A DNA stretch of 64,000 nucleotides from an uncultured Olsenella sp. (GCA_934660915.1 CAKUIF010000011.1:1-64000), one strand, 5' to 3'. Counted from the first letter of the stretch, positions 7,936 through 16,846 are shown. Translations and numbers: made by a program. The notes: a model not told the origin generated them from the letters alone.

Positions 7936-9594
7936 ATGTCCGCAGCTCAAGGGGTTAAAACCACGGCGCAGGTCCTCGTCGATTGCCTTAAGGCGGAAGG
8001 GGTCGAGGTTATCTTCGGCATACCCGGCGAGGAGAACCTCGACCTTATGTTCGCCATCAAGGAGGCTGGGATCCGCTTCATCCCAACGCGTCACGAGCAG
8101 GGCGCGGCCTTCATGGCCGACGTTTACGGCCGACTGACCGGGCGCGCCGGCGTTTGCCTGGCGACGCTCGGACCGGGCGCGACGAACCTCGTCACTGGCG
8201 TGGCCGACGCGTTTCTCGACGGCGCGCCGCTCGTCGCGATCACGGGTCAGGTCTCCAGCGAGCTCATGCAGTTCACGAGCCACCAGTACCTCGACCTCTC
8301 CGCCATGTTCAGCCCCATAACCAAGCGCTCGAAGGTCGTCATGAGGCCGGACACGATCTCGGAGGTCTGCCGGCTCGCGTTCAAGTACGCCGAGAGCGGC
8401 AAGCCCGGCGCCACCCACATCGACCTGCCGAAGAACGTCGCGCACATGGCGAGCCCGGCCAAGCCGCTCCACCGGCAGCAGGCGCCGGCGCTCTATGCCG
8501 ACCCGGCGAGCGTGGCCGCTGCCGCGATGATGATCTCTGAAGCGAAGAACCCCGTGATCCTCGCCGGCGCAGGCGCCGTTCGCGGCGACGCTGCCCAGGC
8601 GGTGACGACCATGGCAGAGCGCCTTCACATCCCCGTGGTCCAGACGATGATGGGCAAGGGCATCATCCCGTGCGACAACAAGTATCGGCTGGGCGTCGTG
8701 GGGATTTCGCAGCACGATTACATCATCGACGTCTTCGATATGGCCGACCTCGTCATAGGCATAGGCTACGACCTCGTCGAGTGCGCGCCGAAGAAGTGGC
8801 ATACCCATGACGACATGCGGATCGTCAACATCGCGTCCCTGACCGCCGACGTCAATCAGGAGTACGATCCTGACGTAGAGGTCATCGGTGATCTTTCCGA
8901 CAGCATCTACCAGATTCTGCGGACTGCCCGCCGCGACAAGATGCCCGAGCCGGAGGCGATGCTCGCCGTGGGCGCCCGCCTGCACACTGAGCTCGAGGAG
9001 CAGGGTCGCGACGACGCGTTCCCGATGAGGCCTGGCCGCTTGATTTCCGACATCCGCAAGGTCCTCGGACGCTCCGACATCCTCGTCTCCGACGTTGGTG
9101 CGCACAAGATCTGGATCGGCCGCGAGTATCCCTGCTACGAGCCGAAGACCTGCCTCATATCCAACGGCTTTGCATCGATGGGCTTCGCGGTCCCGGGCGC
9201 CTTTGCGGCCAAGCTGCTCCATCCCGAGCGACGTGTCCTTGCCGTCTGCGGAGACGGCGGCTTCATGATGAACTCCCAGGAGCTCGAGACCGCGGTGCGC
9301 GAGCACGTGCCCTTCGTCACGCTGATTTGGGAGGACTCGCATTACGGCCTCATCAAGTGGAAAGAGGAGGAGCAGTTCGGCGACGTGTTCGGCGTCGAGT
9401 TCTCAAACCCCGACTTCAGGGCATATGCCGAGTCCATGCATTGCCACGGGTATCGAGTCGAGTCCACCGAGGACTTCATCCCGACGCTCGAGCGTGCCTT
9501 CGCGAACGAGGACGCGCCAAGCGTCGTTGTGGTTCCCGTCGATTACAGTGCAAACATGCAGCTCACGGAGACCCTGCGTGCGAATTACGCCTAG
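7936..9594 (+). CDS. Acetolactate synthase-type thiamine diphosphate enzyme
   Basis: ThDP-dependent decarboxylase/ligase, 552 aa, with the three standard domains: Pyr domain with the catalytic Glu in RHEQGAAFMADVYGRLTG (near residue 54), central domain (IGYDLVE, IGDLSDSIYQIL) and PP domain with the ThDP-Mg motif beginning GDGGFMMN at residues 439-441. The overall pattern (VIGIGYDLVECAPKKW, DVGAHKIW, VPVDYSAN) is closest to catabolic, AlsS-like acetolactate synthases, which join two pyruvates to 2-acetolactate. The usual NN of the ThDP motif is ED here. There is no small regulatory subunit or decarboxylase gene next to it, which supports a stand-alone catabolic enzyme over the biosynthetic one, but other ThDP reactions remain possible. 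Confidence 0.85.
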   Translation: MSAAQGVKTTAQVLVDCLKAEGVEVIFGIPGEENLDLMFAIKEAGIRFIPTRHEQGAAFMADVYGRLTGRAGVCLATLGPGATNLVTGVADAFLDGAPLVAITGQVSSELMQFTSHQYLDLSAMFSPITKRSKVVMRPDTISEVCRLAFKYAESGKPGATHIDLPKNVAHMASPAKPLHRQQAPALYADPASVAAAAMMISEAKNPVILAGAGAVRGDAAQAVTTMAERLHIPVVQTMMGKGIIPCDNKYRLGVVGISQHDYIIDVFDMADLVIGIGYDLVECAPKKWHTHDDMRIVNIASLTADVNQEYDPDVEVIGDLSDSIYQILRTARRDKMPEPEAMLAVGARLHTELEEQGRDDAFPMRPGRLISDIRKVLGRSDILVSDVGAHKIWIGREYPCYEPKTCLISNGFASMGFAVPGAFAAKLLHPERRVLAVCGDGGFMMNSQELETAVREHVPFVTLIWEDSHYGLIKWKEEEQFGDVFGVEFSNPDFRAYAESMHCHGYRVESTEDFIPTLERAFANEDAPSVVVVPVDYSANMQLTETLRANYA

Positions 9595-9625
9595 GAATGC
9601 CCCCTCGTCGAGCCATAAATTCCTT

Positions 9626-9744
9626 AGTGGGTGAACAAAACGGCACTTGGTGGAGTAGTCCATATTCGGTCAGCGCATCTACCTGCGGTTTTGTATCTGG
9701 CGCTAAGCTGGATACCCGCCGGTACCGCGTTTTGTTCACCCACT
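9626..9744. repeat. 17-bp inverted repeat around an 85-base structured centre
   Basis: Arms 9626-9642 (agtgggtgaacaaaacg) and 9728-9744 are perfect complements, between the convergent acetolactate synthase-type and orphan nuclease genes. The centre has further short complementary pieces. The end of the orphan gene is 26 bases to the right. It resembles the nested repeats at 3516, 23083 and 39563 in layout but not in sequence. Confidence 0.8.
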
Positions 9745-9769
9745 TAGGCAGTTTTGACAGCGGAGGCCG

Positions 9770-10894
9770 TCAGAAAGGCCTCAAGAGGTCGTTGAAGAGG
9801 GCGTCGGCTTTCTGGAGTTGACGGTTGTTGCGCGACTTCGGGGCGATTTCGCGCAGCTTTGAGAGAACGTGCTCGAACTCGTCGAGCCGGGAGCGGTCGG
9901 ATAGCTGCGCATAGGTAAGCGGCAGAACGGTGATGCCTTCGTTTAGCAGGGCCGCCGCGCGCTCGGCGTCCGAAAGGAAGCTGGCCTCGTTGTCGTGGGC
10001 CATTCGGCTTTGGCATTCGACGTCGACGCCCTCCTCCCAGTACAGGTCGCAGTAACAGCACCGCTTCTCGGAGAGCCTTTGCGACCCCATCTGGAGCAGC
10101 ACCTGTTTGTTGTGGATCATGCCGGTGTGGCCGTAGCCGCCGAGGCTTGCCGGCAAGCCCAAGATCAGCCCGGCTTTCGATTCGAACGGGGAGGCCGCTC
10201 CCGGGAAAACAAGCTCGGCAACCTGGCGGAGCTTGCCGGCGCCGCGAGCATGGCTCGCAAGCGTCGCCATCCTGCGGATCGAATCGGGCGTGGTCAGCGG
10301 TTCACGTTGCCATAGCGTCTGGAGCTTGCCGCCTATGAGATATGGCTTCCAGCCTCCTTCCCGCGCGGCAATGGCGAGGCATCGCTCCAAAGACCGCGGC
10401 GCTCGATACTCCGCATAGGTCCCGCAAAGCCCCGAAGCGATGAGCAGGCATTTGTTCAGTCCGAGCCGTTTTGCAAGTTGCAGGAGCGCGAACTCGGGCG
10501 TGGCGACGCGAACCGACTCCGCGATCTGAATGAACGCTCCGTGAGGTATTTCTGAGGTCCAGAGGGCGGGCGTGATCAGCTCGGAGCAATACCGCTCGCT
10601 CTGTGTGCGAGCAAGGACGTGGACCGGCGGCTCGAGGCCTGCCGCGAGCAGGGGAGCGACTTCCCTGAGGTTCAGCGAATGATCGCTAGCGGCGTTCCAT
10701 CGCCTCCCGCCTTTGGAACAAAGCTCGTAAAGCCTGCTTTCCTCGAGGACCGATCTTTGGACGGTTTCCATCTGCTCAGCGCTGGAGAACCCGAGGGCGC
10801 GGGCGTCCTCGGGGCCGGAACCCATGATCGCCGTCACGAGCGGCGGTGTGTTCCAGAAGCGCAAAGCCGATATGTCGCAGATGCAGGTATCCAT
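9770..10894 (-). CDS. Orphan protein with a DUF559/VSR-like nuclease C-terminus
   Basis: 374 aa, soluble. The N-terminal two thirds are unassigned, with a winged-helix-like feel reminiscent of AbiEi-type proteins (IPHGAFIQIAESVRVATPEF, SLERCLAIAAREGG). The last 110 residues follow the DUF559/very-short-patch nuclease pattern: a Cys pair (CCYCDLYWEE), then GVDVECQSRMAH with Asp and Glu in the places of the catalytic residues, then DAERAAALLNEGITVLPLTYAQL, where the family has D..R...L...G..V. A single-gene defence, repair or toxin-regulating role is possible, but this rests on pattern memory. It is convergent with its left neighbour and next to a long inverted repeat. Confidence 0.55.
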   Translation of the reverse strand: MDTCICDISALRFWNTPPLVTAIMGSGPEDARALGFSSAEQMETVQRSVLEESRLYELCSKGGRRWNAASDHSLNLREVAPLLAAGLEPPVHVLARTQSERYCSELITPALWTSEIPHGAFIQIAESVRVATPEFALLQLAKRLGLNKCLLIASGLCGTYAEYRAPRSLERCLAIAAREGGWKPYLIGGKLQTLWQREPLTTPDSIRRMATLASHARGAGKLRQVAELVFPGAASPFESKAGLILGLPASLGGYGHTGMIHNKQVLLQMGSQRLSEKRCCYCDLYWEEGVDVECQSRMAHDNEASFLSDAERAAALLNEGITVLPLTYAQLSDRSRLDEFEHVLSKLREIAPKSRNNRQLQKADALFNDLLRPF

Positions 10895-11093
10895 GCGCGT
10901 GAGCGTACAGATTCTGGCCGCGCGGTGCCCGTCCCAAAGAGTGCGGTAATTAATTGAATGATGAAGAGCTGAGACATTGCGCCACGGTATGGCAAGTCGA
11001 CTCTCGCACGGAAAGCATTCCGACAGCTACCCGAAAGCTTCGCAGACGGTCACAAAAGCCGGGCAAGCGGCTCACACCCAGGAGCCCGAAGAA

Positions 11094-11735
11094 CTAGAAC
11101 TCGGCGAAGCGCGGCTCGCCCGCTCGGCACAGGTCCTCGCCGCAGGCGAGCTCGCGCACGGCGTCGATGAACGGGGCCTCCTCACCGGCGCGGAACACAA
11201 GCGTGATCTGCACGTCCTCGAGGAAAAGCTGGTCTTTGACCTTTCCGCCGGCATCCGAGGCAAGCCTGCCCACACGGTCATAGAGCGCATAGGGAAGCTG
11301 GACGACGACCTCGGTCACGAGCGTCATCTCGACGATGCCGCCGCGCCCACGAGCGTCCGCGACGGCCTCCTGGGCTGCGGCAGTGTAGGCGCGCACGAGT
11401 CCTCCCGGCCCGAGCAGCGTCCCGCCGAAGTAGCGCGTGACCACGCAGCAGACGTCCTTCAGCCCCTCGCCGCGCAACACCTCGAGCACGGGCATCCCCG
11501 AGGTTCGGCTCGGCTCGCCGTCATCCGAGCAGCGCTCGCGCCTGTCGGACAGGATCCACGCCGGCACGTTGTGCCGCGCGTCGTGGTGACGTGAGCGGAC
11601 CTCAGCGATGAAGGCTTCTGCCTCCGCCTCGCCTGAGACTTGCCGAAGCTGAGCGATGAACCTGCTGCGCCTGTCCTCGAACTCGCCGATGAACTCCTCG
11701 CCGCCGCGAAGCGTCAGGTACGAAGCCTCGCCCAT
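11094..11735 (-). CDS. IMPACT/YigZ family protein
   Basis: Cytoplasmic protein of 213 aa with the UPF0029/IMPACT domain: FEDRRSRFIAQL near the start, HNVPAWIL, the signature SDDGEPSRTSGMPVLEVL and VTRYFGGTLLGPGGLVRAY, then a C-terminal ferredoxin-like (DUF1949-type) region. Family members bind RNA or ribosomes, and eukaryotic IMPACT modulates translation under stress; the bacterial role is not firmly known. Its ATG lies one base after the stop of the PTS EIIA gene, so the two are translated from one message. Confidence 0.88.
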   Translation of the reverse strand: MGEASYLTLRGGEEFIGEFEDRRSRFIAQLRQVSGEAEAEAFIAEVRSRHHDARHNVPAWILSDRRERCSDDGEPSRTSGMPVLEVLRGEGLKDVCCVVTRYFGGTLLGPGGLVRAYTAAAQEAVADARGRGGIVEMTLVTEVVVQLPYALYDRVGRLASDAGGKVKDQLFLEDVQITLVFRAGEEAPFIDAVRELACGEDLCRAGEPRFAEF

Positions 11736-11736
11736 C

Positions 11737-12261
11737 CTAGCTCGCGCTCCCGGGCACGAGCAGGGCCTCGCCTGCGCGCACCGTAGGCCCGCACGCGCGC
11801 CCGACCCCGCCGAACTCCTCGGGATTCGTCACCGTCACGATCACGGTATCGTCGAGCCCCGACGTGCGGATGAGGTCGCCGTCGAACGAGATGAGCGCCT
11901 CACCGGCGCAGACCCGCTCGCCCTTCCCGGCATACAGGCGAAAGCCGCGCCCGCGCAGGTTAACGGTGTCCACGCCCACGTGGAGCAGCACCTCAGCACC
12001 CGAGTCCGCCTTGATCGATACGGCGTGCTTGCTGTCCACCACAGCCTCGACGGTGCCCGAGACGGGGGAGTACGCGACGTCGCTCTCAGGCTCCACCGCC
12101 AAACCCTCGCCGAGCATGCCGGAAGAGAATACAGGGTCCTTAACCTGCGAAAGCTCGATGACGCGACCCGTTGCGGGAGAGAAGATCGAGCCTTCTGCGC
12201 CGCTGACGGCGATGTTGTCCGGTCGGCAGTTTACGGTCAGGATTCCTTCGAGCAGGCTCAA
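11737..12261 (-). CDS. Glucose-type PTS EIIA domain protein (Crr-like)
   Basis: Single-domain EIIA of the glucose superfamily, 174 aa from a TTG start. It takes phosphate from HPr and passes it to an EIIB, and in many bacteria it also regulates other uptake systems. The two active-site histidines are H79 (DSKHAVSIK) and H94 in the VLLHVGVDTVNLRG motif; GSIFSPATGRVI and YSPVSGTVEAV mark the beta-sandwich repeats. The TTG at 12261 has AAAGG eight bases upstream; the GTG extension to 12291 lacks a ribosome site. No EIIB or EIIC gene is nearby, so it serves transporters elsewhere. It is followed one base later by the IMPACT gene and is divergent from rnpB. Confidence 0.85.
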   Translation of the reverse strand: MSLLEGILTVNCRPDNIAVSGAEGSIFSPATGRVIELSQVKDPVFSSGMLGEGLAVEPESDVAYSPVSGTVEAVVDSKHAVSIKADSGAEVLLHVGVDTVNLRGRGFRLYAGKGERVCAGEALISFDGDLIRTSGLDDTVIVTVTNPEEFGGVGRACGPTVRAGEALLVPGSAS

Positions 12262-12397
12262 TGTGCGACCTTTCGGGCGGGCGCGGATCACTGCCGCGGC
12301 TATTTCAAACCGAATTATTGTAGCAATTATGTGTCTTGTGCCCGCGCGCGAACACGGGATGATTCACGCCCCCCTCATCCTGATGGTAGAATCTCGC

Positions 12398-12763
12398 CTG
12401 CGAGGTGGGCCAGGCGACCGCGGGCGCGAGCAATCGCGCATGAGGAAAGTCCGGGCTCCACAGGGTAGGATGCTGGCTAACGGCCAGGCGGGGTAACCCG
12501 ACGGAAAGCGCCGCAGAAAAGAAGACTCCCACCTACGGGCGGCTCGCCGCGCGTAAAGGGAAAAGCTGAAACGGTGGTGTAAGAGACCACCAGCGTCGTG
12601 GCAACACGGCGGCTTGGCAAGCCCCATCCGGAGCAAACGCAAATAGGAGCGCTATGGTGTGGCCCGCACCGCGCTCGGGTTGCGCGCTAGAGGCCAACGG
12701 TAACGTTGGTCGTAGATAAATGGCCGCCCACGACAGAACCCGGCTCATAGGCCCGCCTCGCAC
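12398..12763 (+). ncRNA. rnpB: RNase P RNA, bacterial class A
   Basis: The catalytic RNA of RNase P, which trims tRNA 5' ends. Conserved blocks appear in order: gaggaaagtccgggctc near the 5' end, acagggtaggatgctggc, the gaaagcgccgcagaaa segment, gaaacggtggtgtaagagac, aagccccatccggagcaaa, and the 3' agataaatggccgcc...acgacagaacccggctcatag. The outermost helix pairs gcgaggtgggc at 12400 with gcccgcctcgc at 12751-12761. Exact ends are estimated from that helix. T-rich sequence (tattttgatttt) follows. Confidence 0.95.
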
Positions 12764-12814
12764 TATTTTGATTTTCCTTTGGCCATGCGCCCACCCCCCC
12801 TGAAAAGAGGACCA

Positions 12815-13372
12815 ATGACCGAGAGTGTGAACAACCAGCAGCTCAGCGCCGCCGATTGCGATATGCGCCCCGCATTGGTGGACGATATCCCCGCCATCGT
12901 CGCCATCATCGAGACCGGCCGTGAGCTCCTCGCAGCCGAGGGCGTCGACCAGTGGCAGAACGGCGCGGGCCCCTGCCCGAACGCCGTCGCGTCCGACATC
13001 CTCCAGGGCTGGGGCCGCGTCTTCACCGTCTGCGACGAGGTTGCCGCGACGGCCGCCATCATGCCGGCTCCCGACCCCGCCTACGCCCGCATCGACGGAG
13101 CCTGGGAGATGCGCGGCGAGGGCCCCTACGCCGCCATCCACCGCGTCGCGGTTTCGCCCGAGTACCGCGGCCGCCGCGTCGCCCGCCGCTTCATCGAGCG
13201 CCTCATCGAGGAGGCTCGCGCCCGCGGTTTTTCCGAGGTCCGCATCGACACCCACGAGAAGAACGCGCGCATGCGCAAGGTGATCGAGGACATGGGCTTC
13301 TCGCTCGCCGGCACGATCTACATCGACGGCGATCCGAACGCGCCCCGATACGCCTACCAGCTGTTCCTTTAA
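12815..13372 (+). CDS. GNAT family N-acetyltransferase
   Basis: 185 aa with the Gcn5-related acetyltransferase fold. The first strand begins MRPALVDDIPAIVAII, and the acetyl-CoA pyrophosphate loop is in VAVSPEYRGRRVARRFIERLI (RGRRVA in place of RGxGxA). The last strand follows RIDTHEKNARMRKVIEDMGF. The acceptor is unknown; close relatives act on small amines or peptide ends. Start: ATG at 12815 with agagga seven bases upstream. It sits alone between rnpB and a glycosyltransferase gene, with a GC hairpin ten bases beyond its stop. Confidence 0.85.
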   Translation: MTESVNNQQLSAADCDMRPALVDDIPAIVAIIETGRELLAAEGVDQWQNGAGPCPNAVASDILQGWGRVFTVCDEVAATAAIMPAPDPAYARIDGAWEMRGEGPYAAIHRVAVSPEYRGRRVARRFIERLIEEARARGFSEVRIDTHEKNARMRKVIEDMGFSLAGTIYIDGDPNAPRYAYQLFL

Positions 13373-13381
13373 GGGCCAAAA

Positions 13382-13413
13382 GCGGCCGTGCTGCCTCAGC
13401 GCCGCACGGCCGC
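13382..13413 (+). terminator. GC hairpin after the GNAT gene
   Basis: Ten-base perfect arms (gcggccgtgc and its complement) around a 12-base loop. No T-run follows, so it may be a rho-aided or weak terminator. Confidence 0.5.
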
Positions 13414-13470
13414 GCCTCACATGGGCTATTATTGATGAGCTAATGCTCATTTATCCATGGAGGTCACAGC

Positions 13471-14583
13471 ATGCACGGCGACTCCAAGTCCCTCGTCTCG
13501 GTCATCGTCCCCATCTACAACGTCGAGAAGTACCTCGACCAGTGCCTCAAGTCGATCGAGTCCCAGACGCACAAGAACCTCGAGATCCTGTGCATTAACG
13601 ACGGCTCGACCGACGGCAGCCCCGACATCATCCGCGCCCACGCCGCGGCCGACCCGCGCGTCATCATGGTCGACAAGGCCAACGGCGGCTACGGCCAGGG
13701 CTGCAACATGGGCCTGCGCATGGCCAAGGGCGACTGGATCTCCATCATCGAGCCCGACGACTGGATCGATGCCGGCATGTACGCCGACATGCTCGCGTTC
13801 GCCGACTCCTTCGCCGAGACCCTCGACATCGTCAAGACCCCCTGGACCGACATCCGCTACTGGGACGACCCCGACCGCGAGGCGCCGTTCCCCTCCACCA
13901 TGCAGGGCGAGATCAAGACCTCCACGCGCCCGATCACGGTGGGCGAGGAGCCCAAGCTCATCTCGCAGCACCCCTCCATCTGGTCGGCGATCTACCGCAA
14001 GGGCTTCCTCGACGAGAAGGGCATCCGCTTCCCCGAGTACCCGGGCGCCGGCTGGGCCGACAACCCCTTCCTCATCGAGACCATGTGCCAGGCCAAGGCC
14101 ATCGTCTACCTCGACAAGCCTTACTACAACTACCGCTCCGACCTCGAGGGCTCGACGCTCAACCACAAGACGGTCGAGGCCATCGTGCGCCCGTTCGACC
14201 GCTGGGAGGATATGCTCGCCATCATCGAGCGCCTGGGGATCACCGATAAGCGCATCCTGCGCGCCCACTGCCAGCGAGGCATCAACTACAGCTTCGGCGC
14301 AATCCACGACGACGGCTGGGACAACCCGCACGTCCGCGAGCGCGTGACCAAGTGCTTCCACGAGATGGACCCCGAGCTCGTTCTCTCGATCGACGACATC
14401 GCGCCGCACCGCAAGAAGTTCTACTGCGACGTCATGGGCCTGCCCAAGCCCAAGATCAACTACCCTGCCTGGTGGGCCCACCTCGTCAAGATGACGGGCT
14501 CGACCCTTAAGAACGAGGGCCCGGCCAAGGTCTTGAAGCGCGTCGGCCGTGTCCTCAAGCCGACGGAGCCCACGCAGGCGTAA
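13471..14583 (+). CDS. Family 2 glycosyltransferase
   Basis: 370 aa, GT-A fold. The N-terminal domain reads VSVIVPIYNVEKYLDQCLKSI, then NDGSTDGSPDI (nucleotide-sugar binding) and EPDDWIDAGMY, which supplies the DXD-type metal site. Transfers a sugar from a nucleotide donor to a cell-surface polymer or lipid; donor and acceptor are unknown. The C-terminal 150 residues carry conserved basic and aromatic stretches but no membrane helix, so it is probably peripheral. It is a single gene with its own ribosome site (tggaggtcacagc) and its own terminator (14605-14650); no other polysaccharide genes are in the window. Confidence 0.88.
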   Translation: MHGDSKSLVSVIVPIYNVEKYLDQCLKSIESQTHKNLEILCINDGSTDGSPDIIRAHAAADPRVIMVDKANGGYGQGCNMGLRMAKGDWISIIEPDDWIDAGMYADMLAFADSFAETLDIVKTPWTDIRYWDDPDREAPFPSTMQGEIKTSTRPITVGEEPKLISQHPSIWSAIYRKGFLDEKGIRFPEYPGAGWADNPFLIETMCQAKAIVYLDKPYYNYRSDLEGSTLNHKTVEAIVRPFDRWEDMLAIIERLGITDKRILRAHCQRGINYSFGAIHDDGWDNPHVRERVTKCFHEMDPELVLSIDDIAPHRKKFYCDVMGLPKPKINYPAWWAHLVKMTGSTLKNEGPAKVLKRVGRVLKPTEPTQA

Positions 14584-14604
14584 GACCGGGGCATGCAGCT
14601 TGCC

Positions 14605-14650
14605 AAAACGCGTCCACGAGCCCGCGCAAACCGGCGCTCGTGGACGTTTT
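14605..14650 (+). terminator. Terminator after the glycosyltransferase gene
   Basis: Arms aaaacg(c)gtccacgagc and gctcgtggacgtttt with one bulged base, a GC loop and a T-rich 3' flank (tttt gtaag). Confidence 0.7.
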
Positions 14651-14836
14651 GTAAGCAGCCCTCGTGACGTGCGGCGAGCAATGCCCCCATCGGGGCCAAA
14701 ACGGCTCCGAGCGGATTGTCGGTCATTTCTCGGCGGTTTCGGGGTATCCTAGAAAAGTGGCGATTCCGCCGCAAGGTAACGCGTCCCACCCGGGCGCAGC
14801 ATTTGGCCCCGCGGGGCTAAGAACGAAAGGCACGAC

Positions 14837-15040
14837 ATGGCACAGGGTACTGTTAAGTGGTTCAACCCGGACAAGGGCTACGGCTTCATCTCTCGTGAGG
14901 ACGGCGACGACCTGTTCGTCCACTACTCCGAGATTCAGATGGACGGCTTCAAGACCCTGGACGAGGGCCAGGCTGTCCAGTTCGACATCACGACCGGCCA
15001 GAACGGCAAGCTCCAGGCTTCCAACGTCACCAAGCTCTAA
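14837..15040 (+). CDS. Cold shock protein, CspA family
   Basis: 67-residue single-stranded RNA/DNA-binding beta barrel. RNP1 is KGYGFIS and RNP2 is DLFVHYSEI; the family start [11 protein letters not shown] is intact. Acts as an RNA chaperone and often is abundant in all growth conditions. A stretch of about 180 bases precedes it after the previous terminator, so a 5' leader of the kind that regulates csp messages is possible; I see no clear promoter pair. A compact terminator follows. Confidence 0.95.
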   Translation: MAQGTVKWFNPDKGYGFISREDGDDLFVHYSEIQMDGFKTLDEGQAVQFDITTGQNGKLQASNVTKL

Positions 15041-15062
15041 GTCCTTAAACATATGAGCTGAG

Positions 15063-15093
15063 AGAGGACCCGCCATCGGTGGGTCCTCTTTTT
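15063..15093 (+). terminator. Intrinsic terminator of the cold shock gene
   Basis: Arms agaggacccgcc and ggtgggtcctct with an atc loop and TTTTT directly after. A textbook form. Confidence 0.9.
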
Positions 15094-15166
15094 GTGTCGA
15101 ACCAAGGGTCTCGGGCCCCGCGCCGCCGGTCTATACTCGACTGGCAACCTACCTGAGGAGAACAGC

Positions 15167-16552
15167 GTGACAGACCAGACCTGCGCGATCGACGTCCCCG
15201 CCTACGCCCTGCGCGTCGTCGACGTGCTCGAGGACGCGGGATACGAGGCGTGGGTCGTCGGCGGCTTCGTCCGCGACGCGCTTCTCGGCGGCTCTGGCCA
15301 CGACGTGGACGTCACGACCTCCGCCCCGTGGCAAAAGACCGCCCGCGCTCTGCGCGCCGCCGGCATCGAGGTGCACGAGACGGGCACCCAGCACGGCACC
15401 GTGACCGCCGTCGTGGACGGCCTGCCCGTCGAGACGACCACCTACCGCGTCGAGGGCGCCTACTCCGACATGCGCCACCCAGACGAGGTCCGATTCGTCG
15501 AGGACGTGCGCGAGGACCTCGCCCGCCGCGACTTCACCGTGAACGCGATGGCCTACCACCCGCGCCGCGGGCTTCTTGACCCTTACGGCGGGCAAGAAGA
15601 CCTCCTTCGCGGCGTGATTCGCGCGGTGGGGGAGCCTCGCCGCCGCTTCGAGGAGGACGCCCTGCGCGTCCTGCGCGCCGTGCGCTTCGCTTGCCGCCTC
15701 GGCTTTGCGATCGACCCCGCCACGCAGGAGGCGCTCGCAGGCTGCGCGCCGGAGCTCGGGGGCATCGCGAGTGAGCGCGTGGGGCAGGAGATGGACGGCA
15801 TCCTCGCCTCCGGGCGCGTCGCCTGGGCGCTTCGCCACGAGTTCGACGTCATGAGCTCGGCCATCCCCGAGCTCGCCCCCATGCGCGGCTTCGACCAAAA
15901 GAGCCCCTACCACGCCTACGACGTGCTCGAGCACACCGCGCGCGTCTGCGCAGGCGTGGAGGAGTTCACGGGCGGCATGGCGTCGCGTGCGCTCAGGTGG
16001 GCGGCCCTTCTTCACGACGTCGCCAAGCCCGCCTCGTGGAGCGTTGACGAGAGCGGCCGCGGGCATTTCTTCGGCCATCCCGAGGAGGGCGCGCGCGTCG
16101 CCGGCGTGGTCATGGGGCGGCTTGCCGTCGACCGCGCGACGGTCCGCGAGGCCCAGGCCATAGTGCGCCTCCACGACCTTCCCATCCACCCGACCGTCCG
16201 CTCGATCCGCCGTATGCTGGCCAAGCTTGAGGAGAAGTGCCCCGGGCGGGGTGAAGCCCTCGCGCACGCCCTCATCGACCTCAAGCGAGCGGACGCGGTG
16301 GGCAAGGCACCCGACTGCATGGGCTACGCGGTGGAGCTCGACGCCATGAGCCGCGTCCTGAGGGCGGAGATCGCACGGGGGAGCGTCTGCACCATCGGCG
16401 ACCTCAAGGTGGGTGGAGCCGACGTCATGCGTGAGCGCGGCATCGAGCCGGGGCCCGGCGTGGGGATGGTCCTGCGCGGGCTCCTGGCCGCCGTGATCGG
16501 CGACGAGCTCCCCAACGAGCGGGAGGCGCTCCTCGAGGAGCTGCGCTACTAG
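15167..16552 (+). CDS. cca: CCA tRNA nucleotidyltransferase with HD domain
   Basis: Adds or repairs the 3' CCA of tRNAs, 461 aa. The class II nucleotidyltransferase head shows GGFVRD (32-37) and the metal pair in HDVDVTT (D46, D48), then RRDFTVNAMAYHP, and EEDALRVLRAVRFACRLGF for tRNA/nucleotide binding. The C-terminal half has an HD phosphohydrolase domain (AALLHDVAKP) as in many Gram-positive and actinobacterial members. I use the GTG at 15167 with GAGGAGA six bases upstream. A TATACT box lies at 15132-15137. The nearby tRNA cluster is downstream, but a repeat region separates them. Confidence 0.93.
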   Translation: MTDQTCAIDVPAYALRVVDVLEDAGYEAWVVGGFVRDALLGGSGHDVDVTTSAPWQKTARALRAAGIEVHETGTQHGTVTAVVDGLPVETTTYRVEGAYSDMRHPDEVRFVEDVREDLARRDFTVNAMAYHPRRGLLDPYGGQEDLLRGVIRAVGEPRRRFEEDALRVLRAVRFACRLGFAIDPATQEALAGCAPELGGIASERVGQEMDGILASGRVAWALRHEFDVMSSAIPELAPMRGFDQKSPYHAYDVLEHTARVCAGVEEFTGGMASRALRWAALLHDVAKPASWSVDESGRGHFFGHPEEGARVAGVVMGRLAVDRATVREAQAIVRLHDLPIHPTVRSIRRMLAKLEEKCPGRGEALAHALIDLKRADAVGKAPDCMGYAVELDAMSRVLRAEIARGSVCTIGDLKVGGADVMRERGIEPGPGVGMVLRGLLAAVIGDELPNEREALLEELRY

Positions 16553-16561
16553 CACCTGCGT

Positions 16562-16709
16562 TTTCAGCCTGTCTGATTTGGCAGCGTTTTTTGCCTGGCT
16601 GGATGGGAGAGGCCCGCCATTTCAGCCTGTCTGATTTGGCGAGAAGGACACTCGCCACCTCAGACAGGCTGCTCTGGCGGGCGGAGCGCTAGCCACCTCA
16701 GACAGGCTG
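16562..16709. repeat. Cluster of four copies of an 18-nt repeat, two direct and two inverted
   Basis: Direct copies of cagcctgtctgatttggc lie at 16565-16582 and 16623-16640; inverted, slightly changed copies (gccacctcagacaggctg) at 16654-16671 and 16692-16709. The first copy is part of a longer unit of which 36 bases recur exactly, in inverted orientation, at 29124-29160. The end of the region also has a short tandem (ggttgggctggact, about two copies). No gene is present between cca and the tRNA cluster. Confidence 0.9.
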
Positions 16710-16780
16710 GACTGGTTGGGCTGGACTGGTTGGGCTGGGCAACTATTTTGGGTGTCCGAAAACTTTTTTCAAAAAAGTGC

Positions 16781-16809
16781 TTGCAAAGCCGGCAAGGCTC
16801 CCGTATAGT
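16781..16809 (+). promoter_or_regulatory. Promoter of the tRNA cluster
   Basis: TTGCAA at 16781-16786 and TATAGT at 16804-16809 with 17 bases between, 38 bases before tRNA-Gln. A perfect A/T-rich palindrome (cttttttcaaaaaag) lies just upstream. Confidence 0.75.
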
Positions 16810-16846
16810 AATTTCTCGCGCGAAGGAGCGCAACGAAGAAGCAAAT

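Noticed and set aside
6547..9342. 931-codon open frame on the minus strand
   Set aside because: It is antisense to the Fe-alcohol dehydrogenase and ThDP enzyme genes, whose motifs are complete. The Arg/His/Val-rich translation is the usual shadow of high-GC codon use.
9626..9744. Small insertion sequence or MITE
   Set aside because: The inverted ends are present, but I could not make out a target duplication, and the 85-base centre codes for nothing. No transposase gene was seen anywhere in the window.
12364..12642. Frames over the RNase P RNA on the minus strand
   Set aside because: The + strand has all conserved rnpB blocks in order; the frames are chance.
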